35,903 nt of DNA from Deltaproteobacteria bacterium (GTDB lineage: Bacteria; Desulfobacterota; Desulfobacteria; Desulfobacterales; C00003060). Positions 1 to 9,503 of this stretch are shown in pieces (the stretch's first letter is position 1; each line of letters starts with the position of its first letter). Both the position numbers and the translations under genes were made by a program. Where the stretch lies: assembly GCA_019307135.1 (NCBI GenBank), contig JAFDKF010000010.1:1-35903 (forward strand). Reading direction: 5' to 3'. The notes beneath the pieces were generated by a model, which saw nothing but the letters and a program-made list of their open reading frames with translations, did not search any database and had not been told where the DNA came from.

Positions 1-202
1 ATATCATTTCACGCGGGTGTTATTCCGGCAACAAAAAGCATATAATCAGGTTCGAAAAATGACTAACTATCCGATATCAATAGTTTTCAGGGTCGTCGCA
101 AAAGAGCCGCACCCGATTTTTAAGTCATATCATAACTTTTGTCAAGTTTTGTTGTCGGTCCATTTCCGTGGCTACCCAGACAGCGGGGTGGGGAGGCCTC
201 CA

Positions 203-901
203 TTACGGACGGCGGAGTGATCCACACAGGATCTCGTGGCTTTTAGGCCCACAATTGAAAAGGAGGTCAAAGGCCGAGAGGTCGTGGATAAAATTTCCCC
301 AGAGCTGAGGGTAAACAGGGGAGGGGGGCTTAAAGAAGTTTAGCTCGATGCAGGCATCGGCAAATAGCCCGGTATCGAGATATTTTTTTGTGGCAGCCTG
401 GGCCAAGTAGTTAGATGCCTGCACTTTGCGGCAAATCTCTATCAAAAGCTCATTCCCTTTGCCAGGAACATCCAAATCGGATTGCAATATTACTGGGGTG
501 TTGATTCCCAGATGCTTTTTCAGATACTGGATGATCATCAGGTTAAGGTCGATGAGTTTTTCAAATCTTGCCGAAAACATTTTCTCAACCACATCAAGAT
601 GCTCCCTGTAATAAGGGGCGTTTGCATAGGAGGTTTTCAGGCTGGCAAGATGCTTTTTCCTCCGGTTGCCTTCGTAGCACATTCGCACCTGGTTAATCTT
701 TTGCAAGCCCAGGCCTTTTTTTCGTACCGGGATTGTGATCCACAGGGTGCCCTGGTCATTTTTGAAACGATTTCTACTGATCCAGGTCGTTCGCAGTGGG
801 AATTGAACCTCATCCAGAATAACCATCAGATCTGAAAGGTGGGCCTTGTAGAAAAATGCTGGAAAAGGGGAGAAAAAGGGTTGATAGGTTGAAACGATCA
901 T
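203..901 (-). CDS. WbqC-family protein
   Basis: This 232-residue protein begins with the MIVSTYQPFFSPFPAFF type of N-terminus, followed by a segment with DEVQFPLRTTWISRNRF, both characteristic of the WbqC-like family, whose genes often sit in polysaccharide or O-antigen loci. The biochemical activity of the family is not well settled. There is no signal peptide or membrane segment, so it should be cytoplasmic. It starts 10 bases after the stop of the small DUF2007-like gene, so the two probably form one transcript. Two glycosyltransferase genes lie divergently next door, which fits a role in building or modifying a surface glycan or a sugar-amine. I see no strong Shine-Dalgarno before the ATG; translational coupling is likely. 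Family assignment is good; the specific role is unknown. Confidence 0.85.
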   Translation of the reverse strand: MIVSTYQPFFSPFPAFFYKAHLSDLMVILDEVQFPLRTTWISRNRFKNDQGTLWITIPVRKKGLGLQKINQVRMCYEGNRRKKHLASLKTSYANAPYYREHLDVVEKMFSARFEKLIDLNLMIIQYLKKHLGINTPVILQSDLDVPGKGNELLIEICRKVQASNYLAQAATKKYLDTGLFADACIELNFFKPPSPVYPQLWGNFIHDLSAFDLLFNCGPKSHEILCGSLRRP

Positions 902-911
902 ATCGAATATT

Positions 912-1145
912 TCAAACGCCCGACTTTCTGATTTCGGACAGGATGGCCCTTATTTTTTCTGACCACGAACTGGGACAACTAACGTGTCCCCAGCCTTTCT
1001 GGGTCTGAAACAGCCCGTTGTACGCTGTGTCGTGGTAAGATCGTATATCATGAGGAATGCTTCGTTCGTTTAAGATGGAGTCAAGAAGCTGCGCTTCTAT
1101 CTCGCTTTCCAAAATGTCAACTTTAATGTATGCTTCATATTCCAT
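912..1145 (-). CDS. small DUF2007-like protein
   Basis: This reads as a 77-residue protein if the ATG at 1145 is used. I prefer it over the upstream ATG at 1184 because AAGG lies about six bases before it. The sequence runs EYEAYIKVDILESEIEAQLLDSILNE and then SIPHDIRSYHD, the layout of DUF2007-type proteins: a short beta strand, a helix that spans 'source' residues, then a second strand, followed by a C-terminal helix (SWSEKIRAILSEIRKS). That family is annotated as putative signal transducing, but its function is not established. It sits just upstream of the WbqC-type gene on the same strand. The family call is by pattern only and could be wrong; that it is a coding gene is fairly likely. Confidence 0.55.
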   Translation of the reverse strand: MEYEAYIKVDILESEIEAQLLDSILNERSIPHDIRSYHDTAYNGLFQTQKGWGHVSCPSSWSEKIRAILSEIRKSGV

Positions 1146-1390
1146 GTATGACCTTGCCTGTGTAACAATCCTCAAGGCCCACATCGGCCCAAGTCTCCAT
1201 ATCGCACTTCACTCGATATGGCCTATTGGGTCTTTTACCTGGCATACCATTTGTTGTCAATTGTGGAGTGGCAGGAGCGAGTGCGTAATGGTGTGTTGGG
1301 GCTTATTTGAGATAGCCAACCTTGATCAAGTATGGTATAGAATTTGCTACACTTCGCTACTCAATTGTATAGGATTTTCCTTTTTTTTGA

Positions 1391-1435
1391 GTCCGCCAGG
1401 GGCGGACGTTAGATAAAATCGCGAAGCGATTTTAT
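1391..1435. repeat. two adjacent perfect hairpins before glycosyltransferase gene
   Basis: GTCCGCC-AGG-GGCGGAC at 1391-1407 is a perfect 7-bp stem with a 3-base loop. ATAAAATCGC-GAA-GCGATTTTAT at 1413-1435 is a perfect 10-bp stem with a 3-base loop. The second ends immediately before the ribosome binding site AAGGAG (1436-1441) of the glycosyltransferase gene. They may be REP-type elements, a terminator and attenuator pair, or a translation-control structure in the 5' leader; the sequence alone does not decide. Confidence 0.6.
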
Positions 1436-1448
1436 AAGGAGATCTGTG

Positions 1449-2690
1449 ATGAAAAGAGTTGGATTTGTATCTACACGCCTTGCTGGTACAGATGGAGTGA
1501 CGCTGGAAACGTACAAGTGGTATCAGGTCCTGGAACGAAACGGATACGAGTGCTATTTTTTTGCCGGGAAGCTAGACACCCCGCAAGAGCGATCTTTTTT
1601 GGAGCCCAGGGCCCATTTTGAAGATCCCGAAATTCTCGAGATCCATTCAGCATGTTTTGGAACCACAACCCGCAAAGCATCACTGTCTGCAAGGATTCAT
1701 GAGCTAAAGGATCATCTCAAGTCAAGACTGTACGAGTTTTGCCGCCAGTTTAACATTGATCTCCTGATTCCGGAAAATGCCCTGGCCGTTCCTATGAACA
1801 TCCCTCTGGGATTGGCGATCACTGAACTGATAGCTGAAACAGGGATGCCGACGGTGGCTCATCACCACGATTTTAGTTGGGAACGGAGACGCTTCCTCAT
1901 CAACGCAGTGCGAGATTACCTTCAGTGCTCCTTTCCGCCGAACTTACGGTCCATGCGCCACGTGGTAATCAATTCTGCGGCTTCCCGGCAACTTAGCTAC
2001 CGTAGAGGCATCAGCAATGTGGTCATTCCCAATGTCTTTGATTTTGCAAGTCCGCCTGGACCTGCTCCCAACGGCAAAGTGCTCCGTGAGGAACTCGGTT
2101 TTGAAGATGATGATCCTTTTGTACTTCAACCTACGCGAATTGTGCCGCGCAAGTGGATTGAACGGGCCATTGAACTGGTGAGCCTTATGGGTCTGGAGCG
2201 TCCTAGACTGGTAGTCTCCCATGAATCTGGTGACGAAGGGGACATCTATGCGCAAAGGGTACTGGAATACGCTGACCGGCTTGGCGTGGAACTGATATAC
2301 ATTGGCGAGAAAGTCGGTTCGGCCCGCTGTTTTAACACCAGGTGTGACAAGAAATATACCATGGATGATATCTATCAGAATGCCGACCTGGTCACTTACC
2401 CCTCGGGTTATGAAGGGTTCGGAAATGCCTTTCTGGAGGCGATCTACTTCAAAAAACCGATTGTGGTAAATCGTTATTCGATCTTTGTTGAGGACATCGA
2501 ACCCTGCGGCTTTGAAGTTATCCCATTTGAATCATTTGTAACCCAAGAAGTAGTTGATCGGATCAAACTATTTTTGGAACGAGAAAATTTGAGAGATGTG
2601 GCTGAAAGCAATTACGAGCTAGGCAAAAGGTATTTCTCATACGAGGTGTTGGAGAAGAAACTACTGCCCTTGATCGAATCGTTTAGGTAG
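1449..2690 (+). CDS. glycosyltransferase, GT4-like (GT-B fold)
   Basis: This 413-residue protein has the GT-B layout. The N-terminal half carries a glycine-containing acceptor-side loop (STRLAGTDGVTLETYKW). The C-terminal half has the nucleotide-sugar domain beginning near PTRIVPRKWIERAIEL, with the E-x7-E motif in YEGFGNAFLEA. There is no signal peptide, so it acts in the cytoplasm or at the inner membrane face, on a sugar-nucleotide donor that cannot be named. The ATG at 1449 is chosen because AAGGAG lies seven bases upstream; an in-frame GTG at 1446 is closer than usual. The unrelated-looking but same-class glycosyltransferase follows 16 bases later, so the pair is probably one operon. The donor, acceptor and product are unknown; the family call is firm. 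Confidence 0.85.
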   Translation: MKRVGFVSTRLAGTDGVTLETYKWYQVLERNGYECYFFAGKLDTPQERSFLEPRAHFEDPEILEIHSACFGTTTRKASLSARIHELKDHLKSRLYEFCRQFNIDLLIPENALAVPMNIPLGLAITELIAETGMPTVAHHHDFSWERRRFLINAVRDYLQCSFPPNLRSMRHVVINSAASRQLSYRRGISNVVIPNVFDFASPPGPAPNGKVLREELGFEDDDPFVLQPTRIVPRKWIERAIELVSLMGLERPRLVVSHESGDEGDIYAQRVLEYADRLGVELIYIGEKVGSARCFNTRCDKKYTMDDIYQNADLVTYPSGYEGFGNAFLEAIYFKKPIVVNRYSIFVEDIEPCGFEVIPFESFVTQEVVDRIKLFLERENLRDVAESNYELGKRYFSYEVLEKKLLPLIESFR

Positions 2691-2706
2691 TGTCCAGGTA
2701 ACCAAT

Positions 2707-3975
2707 ATGTCTGTGAAGAAGGCGATGGATACCCCTTTGCGCATCGGGCTTCTGCATTACTCTTGCCCGCCGGTCGTTGGTGGCGTGGAAGAGATCGTCA
2801 GTCAGCAGGCCTGCGTTTTTCACCGGATGGGCCACTCGGTTTCAGTGCTGGCCGGCATGGGCGAGGTTTACACGAAGGATTTCTCCGTACGTATAGAACC
2901 GGCGTTGAGTTCCAAGAATGCTCGAATCATGAAGGCCCACGAAGAATGCAAAAAGGGACATCAGGGCACCTTGGAGCGGCCCACAAACAAGATTTATAGA
3001 ATCCTGAAAGACTGGTCTCATGAGCTTGATGTGATCCTCGCCCACAATGTGCTTCACATGCCCTTCAACCTTCCCCTAACCCTTGCCTTGCGACGCCTGG
3101 CACACTCAGGAGAAGGCCCGGCCGTGGTCAGTTGGGCCCATGATTCGCCTTACTTCCAACCCAGCCCGGCGAAATATCTGAACAGCTCTCCCTGGGTGGT
3201 CCTTCAGCACCTGCATCCGAACATACACTATGTCACCATTTCGGAGTCACGAATGAGGCTGTTCAGGAAACATTGTGGAGGAGGGCACTGGAGGGTTATA
3301 CACAACGGGATTGATCCAGTACGCTTTTTCTACCTTGACCCGAAATCCGTGAGGTTATCGGAGGAACTTGACCTGTTTAACCGCGACCTTGTGGTAATGC
3401 AGCCGTCAAGGATTACCCCGCGAAAGAACCTGGAGCTGTCCATCCACATCATCCGAGGGATCAAGCTTTTGGGCTACAATGTCCTTTTTATACTGACAGG
3501 GGCCTACGATCCCCATGAGGAACGGGGTGTGGCCTATTACCGCAGGCTCAGGTACTGGATCAACGAGCTTGGCCTCCAGGACAATATTGCTGTCTTGGCG
3601 GAATACAGGTTTCGCGACAGGACAAAGCTGGTTCTCGATCGAATCTTTATCCGGGATCTCTATCTGATGTCAGACTTGCTGCTTATGACAAGTAAAGACG
3701 AAGGCTTTGGGCTGCCGCTTCTGGAAGCGGGTATGATCAAGCTGCCTATTGCCTGTTCGGAAATCGCGCCATTTCAAGAGTTGGGAGAAGGGATATGCTT
3801 TTTTGGGCTGGATGAACCGCCGCTCTCTATTGCCGGACGGATCATTGAATATCTGGCGCGCACAAATACCCTGAAAATGTTCCGCAATGTGATGCGCAGA
3901 TACGTGTGGGATGTTATCTGTAAGAGGGAGGTATTCCCGTTTTTGCGTGAGATCACTGGGCAAGAGCCAGAGTAA
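2707..3975 (+). CDS. glycosyltransferase, GT4-like
   Basis: This is a second GT-B glycosyltransferase, of 422 residues. The N-terminus has the typical P-x-x-GGVEE loop (HYSCPPVVGGVEEIVSQQ). A donor-domain segment reads QPSRITPRKNLELSIHI, and the E-x7-E motif is in DEGFGLPLLEAGM. It lies 16 bases after the preceding glycosyltransferase and would be co-transcribed, so the two may add successive sugars to one product. The ATG at 2707 has a weak AGGT upstream; an in-frame ATG at 2725, just before TPLRIGLLHYS, is a credible alternative. Substrates cannot be read from the sequence. A perfect 12-bp hairpin about 75 bases after the stop may end the transcript. Confidence 0.85.
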   Translation: MSVKKAMDTPLRIGLLHYSCPPVVGGVEEIVSQQACVFHRMGHSVSVLAGMGEVYTKDFSVRIEPALSSKNARIMKAHEECKKGHQGTLERPTNKIYRILKDWSHELDVILAHNVLHMPFNLPLTLALRRLAHSGEGPAVVSWAHDSPYFQPSPAKYLNSSPWVVLQHLHPNIHYVTISESRMRLFRKHCGGGHWRVIHNGIDPVRFFYLDPKSVRLSEELDLFNRDLVVMQPSRITPRKNLELSIHIIRGIKLLGYNVLFILTGAYDPHEERGVAYYRRLRYWINELGLQDNIAVLAEYRFRDRTKLVLDRIFIRDLYLMSDLLLMTSKDEGFGLPLLEAGMIKLPIACSEIAPFQELGEGICFFGLDEPPLSIAGRIIEYLARTNTLKMFRNVMRRYVWDVICKREVFPFLREITGQEPE

Positions 3976-4048
3976 CCGGTTATAAGGATCTCTCGCCCAC
4001 TCCCTTCGGTCGCTAGAGCACACAGATATCCCTGAGATGATAATTTTT

Positions 4049-4080
4049 GGCCTGATTTTTTGAGAGGGAAAAATCAGGCC
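4049..4080. terminator. possible terminator hairpin after the glycosyltransferase pair
   Basis: GGCCTGATTTTT (4049-4060) and AAAAATCAGGCC (4069-4080) form a perfect 12-bp stem with an 8-base loop. It follows the second glycosyltransferase by about 75 bases. There is no T-run directly after the stem, so it is not a textbook intrinsic terminator. It may still stop or process the transcript, or be a mobile REP-type palindrome. Confidence 0.45.
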
Positions 4081-4172
4081 AGACCATCAGCGCTTCGTAA
4101 AGCATTTGTAACCGCAACCGTGGCATCTATGACCGAAATTACAAAAGTTCACGCGACAGCGTTGCAGTTTAA

Positions 4173-4198
4173 GCTGAATTGCCCCTCAGCAATTCAGC
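4173..4198. repeat. perfect 10-bp inverted repeat
   Basis: GCTGAATTGC (4173-4182) is mirrored by GCAATTCAGC (4189-4198) around the 6-base loop CCCTCA. It lies about 80 bases upstream of the nucleoside phosphorylase gene. It could be an operator or a leader hairpin; I see nothing that decides. Confidence 0.45.
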
Positions 4199-4279
4199 CT
4201 AAGAAACTCTGAGGCTCTGTGGACTCTGTGAGAGACAAGAATCGGCCCAATGCTTACCCATAACGCATAATTTGAGTAA

Positions 4280-5008
4280 ATGATGCCCGATGAAATTATC
4301 TATCCCAGAAAAGGCAAAAACGATCCCAGCATTGGTCCTGTGGCAGTCATGGTGGCCATGGAAAAAGACCTTGCCTTAATTCGCCGATCTACGGAGATTG
4401 AGGGAAGGGCTGCGGGCAGAATTCTGACGAGCAAGTTGTACCGGGGAACATACGGCCATCAAGGCATGGCTTTGGTAGGGCCTATGATAGGTGCTCCGTA
4501 TGCGGTGATGATTCTGGAGAAGCTAATTGTCCTTGGTGCAAAGAAGATACTCTTTTTCGGGTGGTGCGGTTCAATCCAGCAAGGGGTGCGGATCGCAGAC
4601 TTTGTGGTTCCTGACCGTGCGGTGATAGGGGAGGGGACATCAGGGTATTACACTCAAAATAACGAATACCCGAGACCGTCCGACGGCATAACCAGGGCAA
4701 TTGAGGAAAGCCTTGAGTTATGCTCCATCCCTTTTCACAAAGGTCCTGTCTGGTCGACAGATGCCCCTTACCGGGAGACCGGGCAGAAGGTCCTTTTGGT
4801 CCAGGGTGAGGGTGTGCTTGGCGTGGATATGGAACTTTCGGCCTTGTTTACGGTGGCACGGTTCCGGCAGGTTGAGATCGGGGCCCTCCTTGTGGTCTCA
4901 GATGAGCTTGGCACATTGCGCTGGAGGCCCGGGTTTTCAAGCAGCAAGTTTAACAGGTCGCGCAAAACAGCAGCAGAGGTTATCCCCGCAATATGTCAAA
5001 AGCTATAG
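4280..5008 (+). CDS. nucleoside phosphorylase family protein (PNP/UDP superfamily)
   Basis: The 242-residue protein matches the purine/uridine phosphorylase superfamily. The N-terminus has a VAVMVAMEKDLALI strand. A glycine-rich segment reads FFGWCGSIQQGVRIADFVVP. The ribose/base-binding motif VDMELSALF lies near residue 190, and STDAPYRET resembles the catalytic-Asp loop of uridine-phosphorylase-like members. The reaction would be phosphorolysis (or hydrolysis) of a nucleoside in salvage. The base specificity cannot be read, and MTA/SAH nucleosidase activity is not excluded. The start is ATG at 4280 or 4283; neither has a strong ribosome binding site. It stands alone between the glycosyltransferases and ligA on the same strand. 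Confidence 0.8.
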   Translation: MMPDEIIYPRKGKNDPSIGPVAVMVAMEKDLALIRRSTEIEGRAAGRILTSKLYRGTYGHQGMALVGPMIGAPYAVMILEKLIVLGAKKILFFGWCGSIQQGVRIADFVVPDRAVIGEGTSGYYTQNNEYPRPSDGITRAIEESLELCSIPFHKGPVWSTDAPYRETGQKVLLVQGEGVLGVDMELSALFTVARFRQVEIGALLVVSDELGTLRWRPGFSSSKFNRSRKTAAEVIPAICQKL

Positions 5009-5043
5009 ATTTTCAGATAAATGATTTCACAAGGCTAGAAGGA

Positions 5044-5089
5044 GAAATCCGAGTAAGGCGTACTGGGGTGGTACGTCGTCGAGGATTTC
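5044..5089 (+). other. structured leader element upstream of ligA
   Basis: GAAATCC (5044-5050) pairs with GGATTTC (5083-5089). Inside this, GGCGTAC (5057-5063) pairs with GTACGTC (5071-5077), with one G-U pair and the loop TGGGGTG. The nested hairpins lie about 40 bases before ligA. They may be part of the ligA leader RNA or an interspersed palindromic element; no function is shown. Confidence 0.4.
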
Positions 5090-5098
5090 GACTGATAA

Positions 5099-7141
<2,043 letters not shown>

Positions 7142-7198
7142 CCCCGGTGAAGTAAAAAAAGCGACTTCTGAACCCGTGAACGGTTACGGAGAAAGGCC

Positions 7199-7480
7199 AT
7201 GAAAAAAGTTAGAGCGCGTGTCGTAATTGACGGACGTGTCCAGGGTGTGTGTTTCAGGATGGACACAAGGCGCGCAGCCTTGGAACGGAGCGTTAAGGGT
7301 TGGGTGAAGAATCTACGCGATGGCAGGGTCAGCGCGGTATTTGAAGGCGAGGAGAACGATGTGAAATCTATGCTGGAATGGTGCGAAATCGGCCCTCCTT
7401 TGGCCCGTATAGGCAAAGTGGCCGTGGAATGGGAACCCTATACTGGCGAGTTTGACAGCTTTGAAATCACCTTTGTATAG
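7199..7480 (+). CDS. acyP: acylphosphatase
   Basis: The 93-residue protein fits the acylphosphatase family, which hydrolyses carboxyl-phosphate bonds in acyl phosphates. The phosphate-binding loop reads GRVQGVCFR, with the catalytic arginine present. The catalytic asparagine lies in GWVKNLRDG, and the C-terminal strand is present. The one oddity is a cysteine where most members have glycine (GRVQGVGFR). A purine-rich Shine-Dalgarno region (GGAGAAAGG) precedes the ATG. It follows ligA on the same strand and converges with the HU gene across a mirrored 8-bp repeat array. Confidence 0.9.
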   Translation: MKKVRARVVIDGRVQGVCFRMDTRRAALERSVKGWVKNLRDGRVSAVFEGEENDVKSMLEWCEIGPPLARIGKVAVEWEPYTGEFDSFEITFV

Positions 7481-7481
7481 A

Positions 7482-7562
7482 GTCGAGTAGTCGAGTAGTT
7501 GAGTGGTCGAGTGGTTCAAAGGCCTTACGACTCGACCACTCGACTATTTAACCACTCGACGA
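7482..7562. repeat. mirrored 8-bp tandem array between acyP and HU (possible bidirectional terminator)
   Basis: Four 8-base units run on the plus strand: GTCGAGTA, GTCGAGTA, GTTGAGTG, GTCGAGTG (7482-7513). After a 17-base centre, four units of the same family follow in inverted orientation: CTCGACCA, CTCGACTA, TTTAACCA, CTCGACGA (7531-7562). The two arms can pair in several registers into a long stem. It begins one base after the acyP stop and ends 13 bases before the HU stop, so it is well placed to end both convergent transcripts. Confidence 0.75.
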
Positions 7563-7575
7563 CGTAAACGCTGTA

Positions 7576-7848
7576 CTAGAGGGCGTCTTTCAACGCTTTA
7601 CCCGGCTTGAACCTTACAGTATTGGAAGCCTTGATCTTGATAGTTTCACCCGTCTGAGGGTTTCTACCCTTGCGCGCTTTGCGACGGACCTTTGAAAAAG
7701 TGCCAAAGCCTACCAGGGTTACCCTGCCTTCCTTCTTTTTCAGGGCCTTGGTGACGCTATCCACAAAGGAATTCAGCGCGGCACCGGCCGCTGCCTTAGA
7801 GATACCAGCATCGTTGGCCATCTTCTCCACAATTTCTGCCTTTGTCAT
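7576..7848 (-). CDS. hup: HU-family DNA-binding protein
   Basis: The 90-residue protein is a canonical HU/IHF-type nucleoid protein. It has an N-terminal helical dimerisation part ([21 protein letters not shown]), the beta segment [22 protein letters not shown], and the DNA-binding arm ending [15 protein letters not shown]. It bends and compacts DNA as a dimer. The GRNPQTGE signature is intact. GGGGGGAG lies just upstream of the ATG as a strong ribosome binding site. A large imperfect palindrome at 7881-7938 lies within the leader or promoter region and may control it. HU rather than IHF is suggested by the overall sequence, but separating them by eye is not certain. Confidence 0.93.
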   Translation of the reverse strand: MTKAEIVEKMANDAGISKAAAGAALNSFVDSVTKALKKKEGRVTLVGFGTFSKVRRKARKGRNPQTGETIKIKASNTVRFKPGKALKDAL

Positions 7849-7880
7849 TTTTGCTCCCCCCTTTTTTGCTTAAAGTTTAA

Positions 7881-7938
7881 CCTGTGTAACATTGGCACAC
7901 AATCGTTTGTGTGGCCAATGAATAGCTTACTACACAGG
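7881..7938. promoter_or_regulatory. large nested palindrome upstream of HU gene
   Basis: The inner stem pairs CATTGG-CACACAA (7890-7902) with TTGTGTG-g-CCAATG (7907-7920) around TCGT, which is 13 base pairs with one bulged G. An outer stem pairs CCTGTGTA (7881-7888) with TACACAGG (7931-7938). The element is 33 bases upstream of the HU start codon. It may be an operator, an autoregulatory site for HU on its own leader, or the terminator of something upstream. Function is inferred only from position. Confidence 0.5.
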
Positions 7939-8127
7939 GTTGAGCCAATCTCTACCACAGAACCCCGCTGTGACAACGATTTTGCCCATACATTGATATG
8001 ATCTAGATGTCAACAGTATAATGGAGTTTTCTTAATTTTGTTTCTTCAGAGAGCAAGACTCTGCCTCGGTTTCCGATTGCCACCATTCTCCTTTGCTTAA
8101 GATACAAGCGATTTGCGGATAGGGCCT

Positions 8128-9489
8128 TCACGAAATCCCGTATGTCTTCATCTTGGAGAGAAGTGTAGGGTGACTGATTTCCAAAAGCTTGGCTGCCCGA
8201 GTCCGATTGTTGTTGGTTTCCCGGAGTGCCCTTTGGATCAGTGCTTTTTCGAGTGTCATAGTATTAACCTTAAGAGAGATGCTATTGGTACGCCAGAGAT
8301 CACGTGTAGCAGCGGCGCTACTTCGTATCTCTTCCGGCAGTTCATCCAGATGTATTTCGCGTCGCTCCGTCAACACCATGGTACGTTCGATAACATTTTC
8401 AAGTTCTCTGATGTTACCCGGCCACGGGTAGTCCATCAAGATCTGGAGAGCCTCTGGTCGAAGCCCTTCTATCTCTTTGTTCAGTCGCTTTTTGAACTTT
8501 TTGACGAAATGATTGAGCAAGAGAGGAATATCTTCTTTTCGGTCGCGCAGGGGTGGCACGTGGATCGAGAGCACATTAATCCGATAAAACAGGTCATCCC
8601 TGAAAGTACCCTCTTTGACTGCCTCGGCCAGATCTTGTCCTGTGGCTGCAATGATTCGCACATCCATCTTAACAGATTGCGTGCTTCCCACAGGCCGTAC
8701 CAACTCGTCTTGCACAATGCGAAGGAGCTTTACCTGAAGCGGTAAGGGCAGCTCTGCAATCTCATCCAGAAAAAGCGTTCCGCCACTGGCTTCCTGAAAG
8801 AGTCCTTTCTTGTCTTTGCTCGCATCGGTGAAGGCCCCTTTGACATGTCCGAAGAGTTCACTTTCTAAAAGGTTTTCAGGTAAACCGCCACAGTTGACAG
8901 CCACTATTGGCTTATGTTTGCGAGCCCCGTTGTAATGTATGGCCCTTGCGATCAATTCCTTGCCGGTGCCGCTTTCGCCAGTGATCAACACCGTTGTTTT
9001 GTAATCAGCAATCTTCTGGATGGTGTCAAAGATCTTCCGCATGGACTTACTCTTGGCCACCATATTTTGAAAGGAGAAGGTCTCCTGAACTGCATCCCTG
9101 AGCCTGATGTTTTCTTGTCGCAATCGGTTCCGCTCCTCGATCTGCCCCAGTTTGAGGAGAATCTCATCCGGCTTAAAGGGTTTGGAAATGTAGTCGGCGG
9201 CTCCCAGCTTCATAGCTTCAACTGCTGTATCGATCGTACCGTAGGCCGACATCATGATGATAGCTGCATCAAGACCGCGTGTGGCTGCGTGCTTCAAGAA
9301 GGCAAGACCGTCCATTCGGGGCATGCGCAAATCGCACAGGATCACGTCGAAAGGCTTGGTTTCAGTTAAAGACAGGGCTTCCATACCGTCCTGGGCAGAA
9401 CTGACCGTGTAGCCAGCCTTTTCAAGGACTGCGGTCAGCATGTGCCGCAGATTGGGTTCGTCGTCAATGACCAGGATGTTTTTGGACAT
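8128..9489 (-). CDS. NtrC-type sigma-54-dependent response regulator with GAFTDA loop
   Basis: With the ATG at 9489 the product has 453 residues. The receiver domain has acidic residues in VIDDEPN and the phosphoacceptor aspartate in LCDLRMPRMDG (about D53). The AAA+ domain has Walker A GESGTGKE (about 171-178), Walker B LFLDEIAEL, and a sigma-54-contact loop that reads GAFTDA instead of GAFTGA. A Fis-type helix-turn-helix is at the C-terminus (NRTRAAKLLEISHPTLLSKMK). It would activate sigma-54 promoters after phosphorylation; the partner kinase is not in this window. A TTG at 9507 overlapping the ftsY stop is an alternative start. It lies directly downstream of ftsY, 14 bases past its stop, so translation may be coupled. 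Confidence 0.9.
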   Translation of the reverse strand: MSKNILVIDDEPNLRHMLTAVLEKAGYTVSSAQDGMEALSLTETKPFDVILCDLRMPRMDGLAFLKHAATRGLDAAIIMMSAYGTIDTAVEAMKLGAADYISKPFKPDEILLKLGQIEERNRLRQENIRLRDAVQETFSFQNMVAKSKSMRKIFDTIQKIADYKTTVLITGESGTGKELIARAIHYNGARKHKPIVAVNCGGLPENLLESELFGHVKGAFTDASKDKKGLFQEASGGTLFLDEIAELPLPLQVKLLRIVQDELVRPVGSTQSVKMDVRIIAATGQDLAEAVKEGTFRDDLFYRINVLSIHVPPLRDRKEDIPLLLNHFVKKFKKRLNKEIEGLRPEALQILMDYPWPGNIRELENVIERTMVLTERREIHLDELPEEIRSSAAATRDLWRTNSISLKVNTMTLEKALIQRALRETNNNRTRAAKLLEISHPTLLSKMKTYGIS

Positions 9490-9503
9490 GGTGAACTGTT
9501 GCG

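Larger units (their letters stand above)
3976..4279. other. intergenic spacer with two perfect inverted repeats
   Basis: This 304-base spacer has no coding sequence I can support. It holds two clear inverted repeats, listed separately (4049-4080 and 4173-4198). The rest shows no RNA gene or promoter that I trust. Confidence 0.6.

Noticed and set aside
17..220. 67-residue open frame at the left end
   Set aside because: No ribosome binding site, no recognisable motif, and it runs into the end of the WbqC-type gene on the other strand.
8113..8745. 210-residue plus-strand open frame
   Set aside because: It is antisense to the NtrC-type gene, whose motifs are clear; the composition is that of a shadow frame.
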